The notes: a model not told the origin generated them from the letters alone. 64,000 bases of DNA from Coleophoma eucalyptorum (GCA_026120035.1 JALRME010000006.1:1488001-1552000), one strand, 5' to 3'; shown: positions 12,716-25,462, numbered from the stretch's first letter. Made by a program: numbers and translations.

Positions 12716-14329
12716 ATGGCTTCATCTCCAAATGAGCGCAAAGCACCGCTCGATGCTTTGTTCGATACACTTGTAACACAGACCCTCGAAGAATGGCACG
12801 TTCCTGGCATGTCTATAGCAATCGTTGATGGTGACAATACTTTTGCCAAAGTATGCTCGGCATCTGCAATACTACGTACTGGTCACTAACGCTTCTAGGG
12901 ATATGGCATCGCAGTTTTTCCAAACGAGGCTGTCACTCCAGAAACGCTATTCTATACAGCCAGCACTACAAAGTCTTTTACTTCGGCAGCCATGTCTCTT
13001 CTCATTGATGACGATGCCCAAGCACACCTAGTCGCCACCCAGAATGTAGCCACCCATACTACGGAGCACCTGACGTGGAGAACCCGAATGAATTCACTCA
13101 TTCCAGATGACTTCCTGCTATCTGATGCTTATGCCACCAACCATGCCACGGTAGAAGATGCTCTCTCAGGCCGTACCGGAATGGCAGACCACGAGAAGAG
13201 CTTCGGTCCCAAGACCACCAATCTCAGAGAGGCCGTGCGGAACCTACGATATTTGCCTAAGGTATCTGAGATGCGGGTTGATTTTATTTATAGTAATATG
13301 ATGTACTCCGCGGTTTCGCACGCGATAGAGTGTATTTCGGGTAAGAATTTAGGAGGCTTCCTTCGTGAGAGGATCTGGAATCCGTTGGGCATGACACGTA
13401 CATTCTGGACGTTGAAAGATGCCCTTGCTGCCGAAGCTAGTGGTGCCGTGAAGCTTTCGCGAGGCTATGCATGGGATTCCTCAACTGAGAAATATGTAAC
13501 TGAAGATCTCCCAGACTTCCCTGGTGTCTCGGGATCAGGAGCGACCATCAGCAGTGTTGTTGACTACGCCAAGTGGCTACGCTGTATGATGACTCGATCA
13601 GCACCACTGAGTGCTGCGGGGCATGCGTCCATTGTACAACCCCGTATGATAATGTCAACTCCTGGAAATGATCCCTACCCCGGAACCAATATGTATGCTC
13701 TTGGATGGTTCGTCGATAACTACAGAGGAGAGAGAATCATATGGCATAGTGGCGGGTGGACGGGATTTGGCTCTGTGATGGCGTTCCTGCCGGGTAGACA
13801 ATGGGGATTTACCATGATGGGCAACACATCCAAAACAAGCAATTACGTTCAAAGAATTCTATATTTCAAGTTGTTGGATCAACTTTTAGATACGCCACTA
13901 GAGGAACAAGTCGATTGGAATGCACGGTTCAAGAGAATCGTCAATGACCGACGCGAAGCCACGAAGCGGTCGAGAGAACATCTCTACCCATCACTACCCA
14001 TCAGTCCGATACCGCTGTCTCTGCCACTAAAAGAATATGCGGGTTCGTATCGACATCGAGGGTATGGGACAATTACCCTCGTTGCTCAGGGGAAAGATTT
14101 AGTGGCAGACAGACTTGGGCAGGAGATTGCAATGACAGTCAAGCTTGAGCATGTTTCGGGAAATTTCTGGCTAGCGTATCTATATGTAAAGAATAGAGAT
14201 CCGAGAGATGTCGAGGTTGTGAGAGCCGAGTTCTATATTTCGGCAGATGGCACTGTAACGAAGCTGGGTATTGATTTCGAGCCCAAAATGCGAGGAGAAA
14301 AGATTTGGTTTATGCGTGGGTATGATTAA
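12716..14329 (+). CDS. Beta-lactamase-fold serine hydrolase
   Basis: Exons 12716-12850 and 12899-14329 join in phase over a 48-nt intron and give 521 residues. The N-terminal domain (about residues 10-370) has the three class C beta-lactamase/penicillin-binding-protein motifs: STTK (nucleophile Ser and general-base Lys, near residue 67), YSN (Tyr of the second motif), and HSGG in place of KTG. A C-terminal beta-rich domain starts near residue 430 with LKEYAGSYRHRGYGT, like the lipocalin-like tail common in fungal members. No signal peptide is seen, suggesting a cytosolic enzyme. Fungal relatives act as esterases, transesterases or D-amino-peptidases; the substrate cannot be read from sequence. 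All catalytic residues are present. Confidence 0.88.
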
Positions 14330-14746
14330 ATCTGTACAACTACAAATTTTCCAATTGCAAGATATACCTACCAACTTCCACAATGAATTAATCGATATCC
14401 AAGCTAATCAGCCTTTGATTACATTATGGATTTATTAATTTTACGCTTGAGTGTTGGTGTTATTCCAGAGCTGTGTTGCTGCTTTAAATGACGTGAGCGC
14501 CCTTTCGAGTTCTTCTCTTTCTCTTATTTGAGTCTCTTTGTTAACACAGGTCTTACACGTAATACTCTGTATGATGATAGTAGCTTAGGTAGATATCATA
14601 TTAGTAATGGGATGAACATTACTATGACAGAAGATACGACAAAATGCTACAGCTGGGACATGAAAAAGACGGGAAAGTTATTACGCTAGAATTTCTTATA
14701 TTACAAGCTTGATCATTAGTATAATTTCCCATTCCAAATTTATTAC
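14330..14746. other. Short convergent intergenic region
   Basis: About 417 bases between two convergent genes, AT-rich, presumably holding both polyadenylation regions. Confidence 0.4.
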
Positions 14747-15893
14747 TCAAAGTATCCATTCCTGTAACATTTCAGGAACTCCCGCGAACTCAAACTCAGC
14801 CATTGTCTCTTCCCAAAGAGCATCCATTATCGGCCCTCCTTCGGGTTTGTACACAAGGTCGGCAAATCTGCAGTGATCGTAAGTCAGCGTTTGTATTTTA
14901 TTTTGTTGTACCAGATTCATGGCGGTAGATTAATTGGAGATAAAGAGTGAGGAAGAAGAGAGAACGAATATAGAAAGGGTTGTTTTCTTACGAATGGATT
15001 TTATCATCTTCGATATAGCAGCCATGGGACTCTTTGCCTTTCACTACTGCAGCATCTATGTAGAGCCATGCACCATCCGCTGTTGACCGTGCTACCATAA
15101 CACTTGCAACCGCGAACACTGCCCCCATAACTCCTTTTGCCTCCTGCATCAGTCCTGTGCCCTTAGTGAGGCCTGGCTCGATAAAATTAACGATAACCTC
15201 GTCCGGGTTGAGATATTTCAACAGACGAACGAGAAACAGCTGGCCTAATAACTTGGAAGCTGAATAGCGCTCCATCCCCTCAAATGGCTGGATGTTAGGA
15301 TCATCGAATGATTTGAGAAGAGGCCTCTCATCACGATTTGGTAGTTTTGCAGTAAGTGCTGTTCCAGAGTTTACGATGGTAAGCCGACACGGGGACTCTG
15401 TCGGCGACTTTTTCTTCAGAGCCTGGAGAATAAGAATAGCAAGCAGAAATGTGGACAAGTAGTTGACTTGAATAACATTGTCATGTCCAGTGCTCTTACA
15501 GACGGTAAAGGTAGTGTGAGCTAGCCCAGCATTGAGAATCGTTATATCAAGCCTGGACAGGTCCGTCTCAACTCGGCGAGCAAACGCTTGTATAGACTCG
15601 TAAGACGTCATCTCAAGTACCCAGACATCGACTCGTGCTGAAGGGAAATCTTTCCGGAGGCTCGCAGCGGCTGCCTCGCCTTTCTTGACAGACCGAACGG
15701 CGATAATCAAATGTGATAGCTGAAGGGACAACAGATGATGGGCACAGTGGAACCCTAATCCAGTGTTAGACCCCGTAACGATGGCGACTTGGCCCGAGAG
15801 GTCTATGCCTTGGGTGTTTCGTTTTATTTTAGGAAAGAGTATACGGAAAGGAGATTTTGGGGAAGGTCCCATTTCCAGAGATTTGGAGGTCAT
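14747..15893 (-). CDS. Short-chain dehydrogenase/reductase (retinol-dehydrogenase-like)
   Basis: Exon 1 (14992-15893) and exon 2 (14747-14867) join across a 124-nt GT-AG intron, giving 340 residues. Without the second exon the protein would miss its C-terminal segment EETMAEFEFAGVPEML, which fungal relatives carry. Cofactor motif TGSNTGLG near residue 41, NAG in ILNAGLA, and the catalytic Ser (NSG) and Tyr-Lys pair in YSASK are all present. Proteins of this type reduce or oxidise alcohol/carbonyl groups with NAD(P); many belong to secondary metabolism or lipid modification. The substrate is unknown. It converges on the serine hydrolase upstream. Confidence 0.88.
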
Positions 15894-16208
15894 CTTGATC
15901 GAATAATAGATTGTTTCTTTGAATGATAAGACAAATAAATTATAATGGTGGAAAGGATCAGACAGAGCCAGACGGCGCGAATGATGAATATATACGATTT
16001 TGCCGTTGGTCCTATAACCGCTTCCGTAAAGGCTTTGGTATGGTATCTGTCATCATCGGTGAGATAGAATTTCTAAGCTCACATCAGCCAATTACTCTTT
16101 CCAAACATTATTCAAAATAGAAGTCTACGCCCTATGCTATGACTGCAACCTTAGGAGGGAGTCGCGGCTCCTCATGCCGTCCAGGACTAATCCCGATTTG
16201 GAAATAAG

Positions 16209-16258
16209 TCAAAGTCTTGGCAAAAGTCCCCAGAAGCCCCACTTTGCCAAGACTTTGA
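16209..16258. repeat. Near-perfect inverted repeat (hairpin) upstream of a regulator
   Basis: Arms tcaaagtcttggcaaaagt (16209-16227) and its complement at 16241-16258 pair along their whole length with one bulged base and a 13-base spacer. The hairpin lies in the 570-base space (15894-16463) between two genes, about 205 bases upstream of the regulator start, possibly in its promoter or leader. No other feature was seen in this space. Confidence 0.8.
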
Positions 16259-16463
16259 TTTCTCCCCCCATTGGGAATAGCGTTGCGGCCGGCGTCTACC
16301 GGTTACACACCTCAACTTCTTCAACCTCCAACAAGCGACGTCGTATGCATATCATTATCTCTTGCCTTGCACAAGCCCAATAGACCGATGGTGGTGAAAA
16401 ACAAGACGTTGTGGAAGAGCCTTCATAGAACATACGACTTCCCCCCCCAGAGCTGGGAGTGCA

Positions 16464-17994
16464 ATGGCATCGAGCCATCCCCGCCCATTCATCATCACCA
16501 CCCCCCTCAAGCAACCAGATCCTGCAGCTAGGAGAAATGCCCGTAGCTATGCTATGCGTGGCAAGAACCGTGGCAAGAGCCGGAAACATCCTTCCAAGCA
16601 GCTACGTCTGGGTTCATGGATAAATGGGGAATTTGACACTGAACGCTGTCAAGGTTCTGAGCCTCCGTCACAGGAAGAAGCGTGCTTGTATCGGATCCCC
16701 GCCCGAGCAGGCTCCGAGGCGGCACTAGTTCCCTTTGCAGAAGAAATCCATCCCTCTCAGGTTCCGAACGTCTTCAAATGCGAGTTCCATTACTAGTTGT
16801 GTGTAGCAGACAAATGTCAGTACACTAACTATCTCTAGTCTTTGATATCTTGGAGCAGACATTATACACCAACCAGACTTTCGTTGGACTAGATTTAAGT
16901 CCCCAAAAACATATCTGGTTTAGCTACCTTTGCGAAAGTCCGACCTGCGTTCACGCTCAACTCTTTGTTGCCTTGGCATACTCTCATTCCGTTAGTAGCA
17001 GCGAAGACGGAGACATTGGCCCAGTCGCTACAATGCATATGACCAAGGCACTTCACCTTTTGCAACAAGATTTGGCAACGATTGATCGAGCTACCACTGA
17101 AGCAACAATCTCTGCCGTTATCTCATTATGTATGGTTGCCGTTGCATTGGGTGACACTAATGCCGCAGAAAATCATATTTGGGGCTTCTTCCGGTTGGTA
17201 ACCATGCGTGGTGGTCTTCGTTCTTTCGGCGCACACAAGTCGATCCAGATCAAGTGCTGCAGGTTTGTACCCAGAATCTTTGTCTCAGACTATCATTCCA
17301 CTCACCTCACGTTAGACTTGATCTTGGTTATGCTATGCATACTTGCACCAAACCCCTTTTCTTTGCCGATGGTGACATATCCTGGAATCCACATCTCTTC
17401 AAAGGCACAGTAGCATCCCGAAATACTGCAATGCAATTGTTATGTGGCAAAACCAATCTTGATCCTCGACTCGTCAACATATGGCTTGATCTGTACGAAT
17501 TTTCCAGAGCGGTAAACATTGCCACTCAAACAGGTCGAACGGTTGAGTTGGAGTCTTTTCAGGACACCATGATTTCTATTCAGTATCGACTTTTACATCT
17601 AGACTACGAAGATGACAAGGCCCATGAACTGCTGAGGATAGTGATGTTGGTATATACCACGAATATATTCCCTTCACTATTTTCACATTTTAGCACCACA
17701 CCTCTGAATTATCCATCCCTCCGTAGCTGTCTGCAGTATTTTGTGATGACAGTTGAGCAATCATCCACCGAACAATTGAAGGCTTCACTCTGGCTTAGAA
17801 CTATCCTCAAGCTATTAGTCCTAGATGACGAGTTGAAAGGAGTTCAATATTCCCAGATTTTACAAGTCCTTAATTTGAGTTCGTGGGACGAGGTACTTGC
17901 GATTCTGAAAGGATTTCTCTGGATAGATGTGCTGTATAAAGAGAAAGCAAAGCTGCTCTTTGACAACGCTATGGGCTTGAACAGCTGTAGGTAG
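16464..17994 (+). CDS. Fungal-specific transcription-factor-like protein without zinc cluster
   Basis: Proposed exons 16464-16779, 16839-17262 and 17316-17994 give 472 residues. The start (MASSHPRPFIITTPLKQPD, then ARSYAMRGKNRGKS) is typical of a Pezizomycotina protein group with an ITT-PLKQPD / MRGKNR head and a C-terminal fungal-specific regulator domain (PF11951-like). Family stretches include LLQQDLATIDRATTEATISAV, the helical HIWGFFRLVTMRGGL, and KPLFFADGDISWNP. No Zn2Cys6 cluster precedes it, as is normal for the group, so direct DNA binding is uncertain. The second intron is ordinary. The first works in frame only with a GC donor (16780, gcgagt) and acceptor at 16838; the nearby GT at 16796 leaves the wrong phase. 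The gene may therefore be intact with a GC-AG intron or carry a slight defect. Confidence 0.72.
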
Positions 17995-19261
17995 ACAGTT
18001 GAGTAAGGCCTCCTCTCCGAAGGAGATATTCTGTTCCAGTTCATTTCTCTGTCGTGTTGTACGGGACGTTCGGCATTAAACATCACTTGGAGAAATTTCT
18101 CAATGGAGGTTGAAACTCGATCCAATTTCGGATGCTTAATTTTCATCCAAAACACACCAAAACTTAATCTGGGGGAAGCAAGGTTGATAGATCCATTAAC
18201 GGCAGAAAAGAGATCGTCACGCAAGATTAACGTATGGTGAAAATGCACCGAGTGCATGCCGGGAGAGTTTAGCAACCTCATGGAAGTTTCAACTCCCGTT
18301 CCCCACATTCAAGGCTTGCCCATAGGTCTCAGGACATGAATTTCTTGAAGCCATCTTCTAAGCTATTAGCTGAAATATTGAATCTCCGAAAATGTGTTAG
18401 ACCTCCCATGTTCATCGAATCCGGGCTGGACAAAATAAAAAGGGGGAAGCAGTATCGACAAACTTCACAAGTTTCAATTTGTATAGCTGTACGACTAAAG
18501 AAGCACTTCGGCGTCGAATCGATAGAGACTACTTTGTGTTAAGCCTCAATCCCTTATCATTTTACCTTTCCCATACTTAGTACTGCCGACATTTGCGGTT
18601 TAAAACCCAATAGAAAACTGTCTAGGAGACTAGAAAATATGGGAGCTGTAGATTGAGGAGGCTCGCTGTGTTCGTGAGTATTTTGTACCAATTGCACAAG
18701 CATTGCCAACGAAACTTAACCAACTACCCAGAAATATAAGTTACTAGGAACGCTATAGTAACTGTGTGGTAATAGTCGATATAGAAGTCCTAGATCTCTT
18801 TATATGCTTCTTCCCCAAGTGCAGGCTGGTAGTATGCACGATTTTTGTTTTCTGATTTCATACCACTTGCCCGCACCGCAGGACAGCTATTGTGAATATA
18901 CATCTGGTTGTATGTGCTAAAGCAGGTAACTTATTGCGATTCAAGCCCCTATAGACGAATTATATAGTGTAATCGTCGGTTTCACTTCCGAGCACTCCCT
19001 ACGGCGCTTCGCTGCTAGTTGAGGAAACCACTTGACACATGGAATCACTTCAATACATTTCTATTATCGAAAACAGGCCCTGGATGTGTATATGACATAG
19101 ATAAGAATCGAAGCCAAAGATCACGTTATCATCTTAAACCAGTGCGGGGTGATGGAGTATCTATCTTATAGACATTGACAAAGCCAGATGCTATGATAAC
19201 TCAGCTCAACAATGCAGAATATTGCCACTGCTTATACTTCATTGAAAATGCCGGGAATTAT
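17995..19261. other. Intergenic
   Basis: About 1.3 kb between convergent genes. The open frame antisense at 17844-18308 overlaps the regulator's last exon and has no family character. Nothing else was recognised. Confidence 0.4.
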
Positions 19262-21420
19262 TTAGACCAGCTTTATTACCTGCTCAGTAGCCAGCTTCAT
19301 CCCCTGACCATCCATAAGCCCATGAACATAGCATTCGCCAACGAGAAAGTACATTTCATCTTCGTCGGCAGCCTCTACATTTTCGTTGCTTTTGTTCAGA
19401 TTGCTTCTCCGAATCAAAAATGGGGTATTCGCTCCTTTAAATAAGCAAACCATATCCCCTGCTTTCGCCATAGGCCAACAAAGGCCTAGATACCCGCCTC
19501 TTGTGGCAAAAACACTTCTTTTGGGACATATCTGCATGATAGCACTCTGGAACTGGGCTCCTTTGAGTAAGATTCCATCAGCGATTGAATGTTCGGTATG
19601 ATTGAGTACCGCATTTGCGACCTCTAAATGAGCTTCGAAGTATTCCGCGTACTCTGGGCCTGCAGGCTGGACGTAATTGTTCGTGCGATTCACAATCAGC
19701 GTGCGCCAATATGTATCACGCCAAGGTTGTGAATATACTTTTGATTTGGAGATGTTAGAAGATGCTAGATTCATCGTGCTCTGATACCAGTCTCGGAGGC
19801 TTTGGGGCTTGATAATCCCGGGAATTGAGCTCCCATCTGGACAAGCGGCGCTGACAACTTCAACAGTATCTATTAGGACTCCTCTAATATCTAGAATATT
19901 GGAAGACGTCGAGCAATTTGTGAGTGGCTCACTATTTCCAGATGCGAGGAAGCCAGCCAGCGGAGCGATATTCCCGAAGCACGTCACTGCTGGCGCTGAA
20001 GTCCAGTCGGGCACCCAAGATGGAATGCTTCTTATGTTTCTTGGAGAGCCGATACCTGCTTGGTGAAGAATATCTAATGGCTGAGTCTTTTTCGAAAACA
20101 TATTAATATTCCCTTCGCTAGTCAAGAGATATCTTGCCGTATTCGTATATAGCTTTTCAACAGACTGTGTATAATCAGGATTGAAGGACTCATTACTCAT
20201 ATCCTCAGCAACACCTAGTAGCCCATAAATCTTATCTCTGGGCTCTGAAGTTTTAAACTGGAAGCATTCAAGAAGCGCATCTTGAAATCCGACTTTAATT
20301 CCATTTTCCCGCATGGTTCGAATACCTTCGATGGCACCCACAATATTCAGCCCATCGATGGATTCGACTTGCGGGCCGCTCTTTTTGTGGTTGGATGTGA
20401 CTAGTAGAAGAAGACCAGGTACGATTCGGATTTTTAGCATGACGGCAGCAAAGACACTCCAAGGGATGGTGTCATTGCCGCATTGGATCTGGGCGGACTT
20501 TCCTAAAACGACTTCCTGTGAGAAAATGTAAGTACGCTATTTTAGGTAGAGAAGGGAAGAAATAGTTCGCCATCGAAGGCCACATTTATGGTGACAGAAG
20601 ACAATTCTCATAACATGAACATAGAAACGTCACTATAGCAAGGCAAGAATCCCAAGGATGCGCTGAAGGCATGAACATAAAGCGACCAAAGATGAATCTC
20701 ACGAACCTGAATAACCCACATTCTCTGAAACCACGGCCTACATAACAGCCTATAGAGCCACGTATATTGCGGTCCGGGCCAATCATATCCACATGCGCCT
20801 CCAGCTTGTGCAAGGTTGACATTGGCAGCAGCTTGAAAGTAGCCCGACATTCCACAGACCATCCTCATTGCTGTCTTTGTTTCCTTACTACCTTCACCGA
20901 GCCATACAGTAACAGTTATTGCGAACTTATATACATCGCGCATGAGACACATCTGCCTGCCTTTCTCTGCCATGTCAGATTGATTGATGCAGAGGAAATC
21001 AATCCATAGGTACTGAATTTTGGAAGCGACCGGCTGATTCCTAGTTGGGGAAACTCGCTTTAAGATATATTCGAAGCTGTTTGGATCAACAACCTCGGTA
21101 GGAGCCTCATTTTTAGAAAATTGGGTAAGAATTTCCTCCACGCTCCTCGTAATTGCAATCACACCCGTGTCGCCACACTGGATTTGAGCGGTAGTGGTAG
21201 GATCACCCCAAGCGTACGAAATGGCTATATATGGCGGTGCATCGTCTAGGGAGACATGCAAGAAGTCTACACGGATTCGTGAGCCGACAGGTGTTACTTT
21301 TAAAAGGCGGATCACGCGTTCTCCATTTAAAGGGCTATAATTGTATATTTTGAGAGAGGAGGGTAACGGATGCACTGCCTTAGTGATAGCTCGAAGAATC
21401 CGTTTCTTCATGCTAGGCAT
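19262..21420 (-). CDS. Heterokaryon-incompatibility (HET) domain protein
   Basis: Exon 1 (20707-21420) and exon 2 (19262-20515) join in phase over a 191-nt intron, giving 655 residues. HET-domain landmarks are in place: PPYIAISYAWGDP near residue 65, YLWIDFLCINQSDMAEKG with DVYKFAITVTVWLGEG in the middle, and RPWFQRMWVIQEVVLGK crossing the splice junction. The second half contains the FQFKTSEPRDKIYGLLGV block that usually follows, and ends with a C-terminal MEYVHG-type segment (YVHGLMDGQGMKL). HET proteins are cytosolic triggers of self/non-self recognition and cell death after hyphal fusion, and occur in large polymorphic families. No NACHT, repeats or other partner domain is fused. The intron is long for this locus but no alternative keeps the frame. 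Confidence 0.93.
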
Positions 21421-22607
21421 TGTGTTCGCTGTTGGTGCTAAATTCTAGAGTTTCGGGCGAAAATTCTAGCTTTGAATGCTCTATGCTAAGATAAGTGTAA
21501 TGGAAAATGTGTTTGCATCATCGGCGTGATAATATATCATTTTACTTTGTTCTATTTTAGGGCGACTAGGCGATTAGGAGCAAAAGTTAACTCACAGTCT
21601 AAACTTTTTGAGTTTCCACTAATGAACTTTAGTGAAAACACGACAAGATGTTACATATACTAGTCGGATTTATGGAGGTTAATAGGATAGGTGTTCAGCC
21701 ACGACAGGCTTAATTAGTGAATTAGTTTGTGGTATATGCGCTATTATGGAGGTCACGCTCCTTCTCGTGACTGTTAGCACTCACCGCCTTATCGCACCCA
21801 CTCGTATGTTTGTCTTATCAATTTTTGCCTTTCAACCTGTTTAAGTGAACGATAGTAAATGTGGTAGAGCCGTACTGTGCGGTTGATGGTTCTTTTATTT
21901 TTCAACCCCAGATCTACAATTCCACCGTCACTCAGCAGGGGCTGGCTGGCCTGGACCGACGCCAACACTACCTACAATCAGCCAGCCTCATTCGGTATCC
22001 ATGATTAATCTCGCGAAAAACAATCCAATAGATTACGAAAAAGGCCCCCCAAAAATCTCGCCGTAATCCTGGTTGGGTTGTACAAACGGCAAAGAGAGGA
22101 AAATCAACGTATTTTATATAGCATCTAATTTTATACCTAACGGACACCTTTTCATCAAAGTCTAATCCTCTGCCGGGGACAATACTGTATTCAAATCCTG
22201 ATTTTGAAGCACTTGTCACTCTCTGCAGACGCGTATTCATTAGCGCTTTGCAATTCTTGCGTCTTATTCACGTACCCTTCGCAGTGCAGTGAAGCAAATC
22301 CTAGCTCCTAGAGATAAAGTTTCTTTAAATTTCAACTTCTATATTTTCAGTTCTAGACTTATCACGTACTATTACTCCACCTTCGGTGCTTATACAGGAG
22401 GAATAAGTATGTTGTTAAAATTTGCAGTCGTTTGACATAGAGGATTCGTAACCAAGCTCGGGGTAAGATAAGTGAAAAGTACGAATATAATCCAAACTTT
22501 CCTGACAGAGACTGTTTGGAGAATCCCAAACTTGCAAATTGCTAGACGAGATTTGGTCTAGTGGCGTTCGTGCCCTAGGATATTTTGAGAAAGCGAGGGT
22601 TTTTCTT
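21421..22607. other. Intergenic, divergent side of HET gene
   Basis: About 1.2 kb, AT-rich. The antisense frame 21968-22240 has no recognisable family. The first few hundred bases are the likely HET promoter. Confidence 0.4.
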
Positions 22608-22893
22608 GGAATATCGTCATATCACCTGCACGGGATTGGAACATCGTTACACGGCATGCATGTAGCGGTATATTGCTATACCACCTGCCAATGCATACAT
22701 TTGGAATATCGTTACACCACATGCACGTGCCTGTGTGTGCTCGGATGCAAACACTATTATTGTATTGCAACGGAGGTCGAATCGATACTCAATAGGAGTA
22801 TTTATATGACCTCCATCACACTGACTTAGAAGAATCATCTACACTTTTTACCTTACTGTTTTGACCTGTCTATTACAGTTGAAATAAGAGGTA
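22608..22893. repeat. Dispersed repeat, copy 1
   Basis: This block matches 30565-30850 closely, nearly identical over the last 200 bases. Its left part is built from about 30-bp units of the form ggaatatcgttacaccac followed by a TGCACGTG-like tail. It contains small palindromes: ggtata/tatacc around a 4-base loop near 22670, and a nested hairpin whose outer arms are ggaggtc and gacctcc and inner arms atactc and gagtat. No long open frame is conserved. It could be a miniature or degraded non-autonomous element; clear terminal inverted repeats and target duplications were not found by eye. Confidence 0.85.
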
Positions 22894-23346
22894 TATAGAT
22901 CAACCAACAGTTTTGATCGCAACCGCAACCGTTAAGTAGTGCGGGGTACAAGCTTATATATTGCTTAAGCTAATTGTCTGGGGTAAAGTTGGGACCTTAC
23001 TCAGAAGACCTAGTAGTGATTGAGTTGTCTAAGCTAGCTAGTAAACTTCAGTTAAAGCTCGAGCCCTATATCTCTACCTGTTGATCATTGAGTTCTATGT
23101 TTATGATCCCAAAGTCAGAAAAGTAATCTCCATTTCGATTTAGTAATGATTGTCCTTTACCTCCCTACTGAATAGTTTGAGATAAATTGGCAACGTTATG
23201 TTTAAATTGGAAAAATTCCTAGTGCTCGCTATGTGACTCATGGACCCTACTATAGATATTGCAATTGATAGCGCTATATTTAACACGACACCTAATCAGG
23301 TCTCTAGACATCCTGTTCAAACAGTTGATTAATATTACTCGGCAAA
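22894..23346. other. Intergenic
   Basis: About 450 bases of AT-rich sequence; no feature recognised. Confidence 0.35.
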
Positions 23347-24023
23347 ATGGAGAATGACAGAGAGAATGGCCCTTGCGACAACGAGAAAGCCAAGCTATTT
23401 GTACAGCGAGAATATGGTCAAATTTCCAATACTTATCTGGACTTGACACTAAATCGACACCCCGCCTCACATATCTAGAGAAGATGTTACCAAAGATGCA
23501 TGCACCATCAAATACCGACGTTCTCAAACTATTCTGTCGTGCTGGCATTCCTGGTACAGAGCTACTTTCTTTACATTGTGACAAAGTCATTGCCAACGAC
23601 GTTTCAAGAGCGCAAGTGGATTTCCCCAAGTCTCGTATTAAAGGCACCAATGTTGATTTAAGACAAGAAGACAGGACGAAACTTGAGTTTGAACCTACCA
23701 ACTTTGATGCCATCGTTACGTTCTATTCAATCTTTCATCTGCCTCGAAGGGAGCAAGAAAAATTGTTTCAAAAGATATATTTATGGTTGAGACCTGGCGA
23801 GCACCTCCTGTGTAACTTAGGAGTTTATGATGATCCTGGACGGACGGTGGAAGACTGGTTAGGTTCCCAGATGTACTGGAGCAGCTTCGATGTCGAAACC
23901 AATCTGAAGCTACTGCGAGACGCTGGATTTGCCATCAATGAACATGAGATTTTAGAGGATGATGAATTTGGGAAGCTTGTTCCGCTCCTTTGGATTCTAT
24001 TGGAGAAAGACAAATTAACGTGA
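23347..24023 (+). pseudogene. Decayed SAM-dependent methyltransferase gene
   Basis: The likely start at 23347 opens a frame reading MENDRENGPCDNEKAKLFV and REYGQISNTY, but the continuation SGLDTKSTPRLTYLEKMLP is in another frame, so there is a one-base shift near 23430-23440 with no splice signals. The remaining frame runs to 24023 and holds the rest of a class I methyltransferase: motif I region, ANDVSRAQVDF, DAIVTFYSIFHLPRREQE, WLRPGEHLLCNLG, DDPGRTVEDWLG, and VPLLWILLEK at the end. Motif I is itself damaged: where relatives have ELGCGAGVPGT it reads KLFCRAGIPGT, losing two glycines of the SAM-binding loop. Both defects argue for a non-functional gene. A product starting at an internal Met could be made but would probably not bind SAM. 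Confidence 0.75.
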
Positions 24024-25462
24024 TATGCATTCAAAAACGGGAAGATTTGGAGGTTAGGAGGAATTTCTGATGGGTTCTTTTTAGTCATCACGTAACCCTC
24101 TCCCATCTTCATATACTACCAAAGCTCTCACAGCTGGCGGTATGCAGACGTCTAGGTTTTAGAATTAAATGATATATCTCGATGACATCGTTCTCACATG
24201 TTAAGAGATACATGAAATCAGACTTCAATCTTTTACCGCAGTCTGGAGCAAGTGGAGGGGTGGCACGGACTAGAAGGGTTACATGCTTTGCATTTTGACC
24301 CCAAAAGTGAGCCACAAATAAGTGTTTGATTACACCATATTCCACTAGTTAACTTAGTGGTTCTATGTGATCTCCTCAGTTAAAACCACATAAAATGATG
24401 GCAGCACTATATGCTACGTGTTCAATGGCCAATACTGCCTTTCAAATTAAAACTGACTATGACGTCACTCTAGGCTTGCTGAACAGGCTCTCGAGTAAGG
24501 TAGACAAGGTAGTGGAACAACGTACCTACCAATGTTGTCAATAAACAGCATGAATATACTTGATGCGAGATGAATTCTGTCAGGATCTAGCCGCGTAACA
24601 CTTTCCCCACACTACCGTCCGTGCGAGGTTCTGCCACCCGAGTGTTTTCTTCGGCACTGCCGATGTAATGTAAAGTAGACAAGGTGCCTCATTTAGCTAC
24701 TGTACATTAGGGACTTGTTAGCCCTCCAATGATCTACGTGCAGTTATCTGTTAACAACATAATAAGAAAAAGAAGTTCATTGATTAGCTAGACTGCTGAC
24801 ATTTCTTTTGGGCAACCGTCGTTACCCTAAGATGTGTTGTATTCATTGCCTAAGACCAGAAGAGAAAAATGAGAGAGAAATATACTCCGTAGCCTGTAAT
24901 GACCTGTAATCACACATTTTGCCTTATCATGATAGAGGTGCTCCATCTGGAACAATTGAATGCAGGTGCTGTACTTCGCGAATCGTAAACTTGTATTAAC
25001 ACGAGCTTCTAAGGAGGTTCGGTACCTGCGCCACTTGCTACAGACTTGGCAGTGCCGAAACCGACTCAAGATCAGTGCCTTTTATGGGTCCGCAAATAAT
25101 GATTGCGCAGCTTTGTCGTATACATGTAGAAAATTGCGAGTACAGTCAACAAACAGGAAAGACTTGTACATATTTCGAGATACAAACGTCTGAGAGGGCA
25201 TGCAATATAATACAACTAGCAGTAGCTTAAAGAATTAAAATCTTGCTTCTCTGCAAGCCCCAATTGACCCACACTAGCACTGAAGAGGCTTAACTGGCAT
25301 ATTAACAAAATTACAGATCATAGACAGGCTAATATAAATATTCTGCGTTGTAACAAGTCAAATATTTCCTGCGGATATCATCTCCACCTCCGCAACTTTC
25401 AGCAGAATTGTGTGGTCGACTTTATCCCTCGTTCCTCTTCAATTTCCATCACCACACCTGAA
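24024..25462. other. Intergenic
   Basis: About 1.4 kb without recognisable coding sequence. The bases just before 25463 should contain the intradiol dioxygenase promoter. Confidence 0.4.

Noticed and set aside
17844..18308. 154-codon minus-strand open frame
   Set aside because: Half of it is antisense to the last exon of the regulator and it has no family character.
24109..24345. Open frames on the minus strand between the methyltransferase and the intradiol gene
   Set aside because: Short, no conserved motifs, stops in all neighbouring frames, no splice-joined continuation found.
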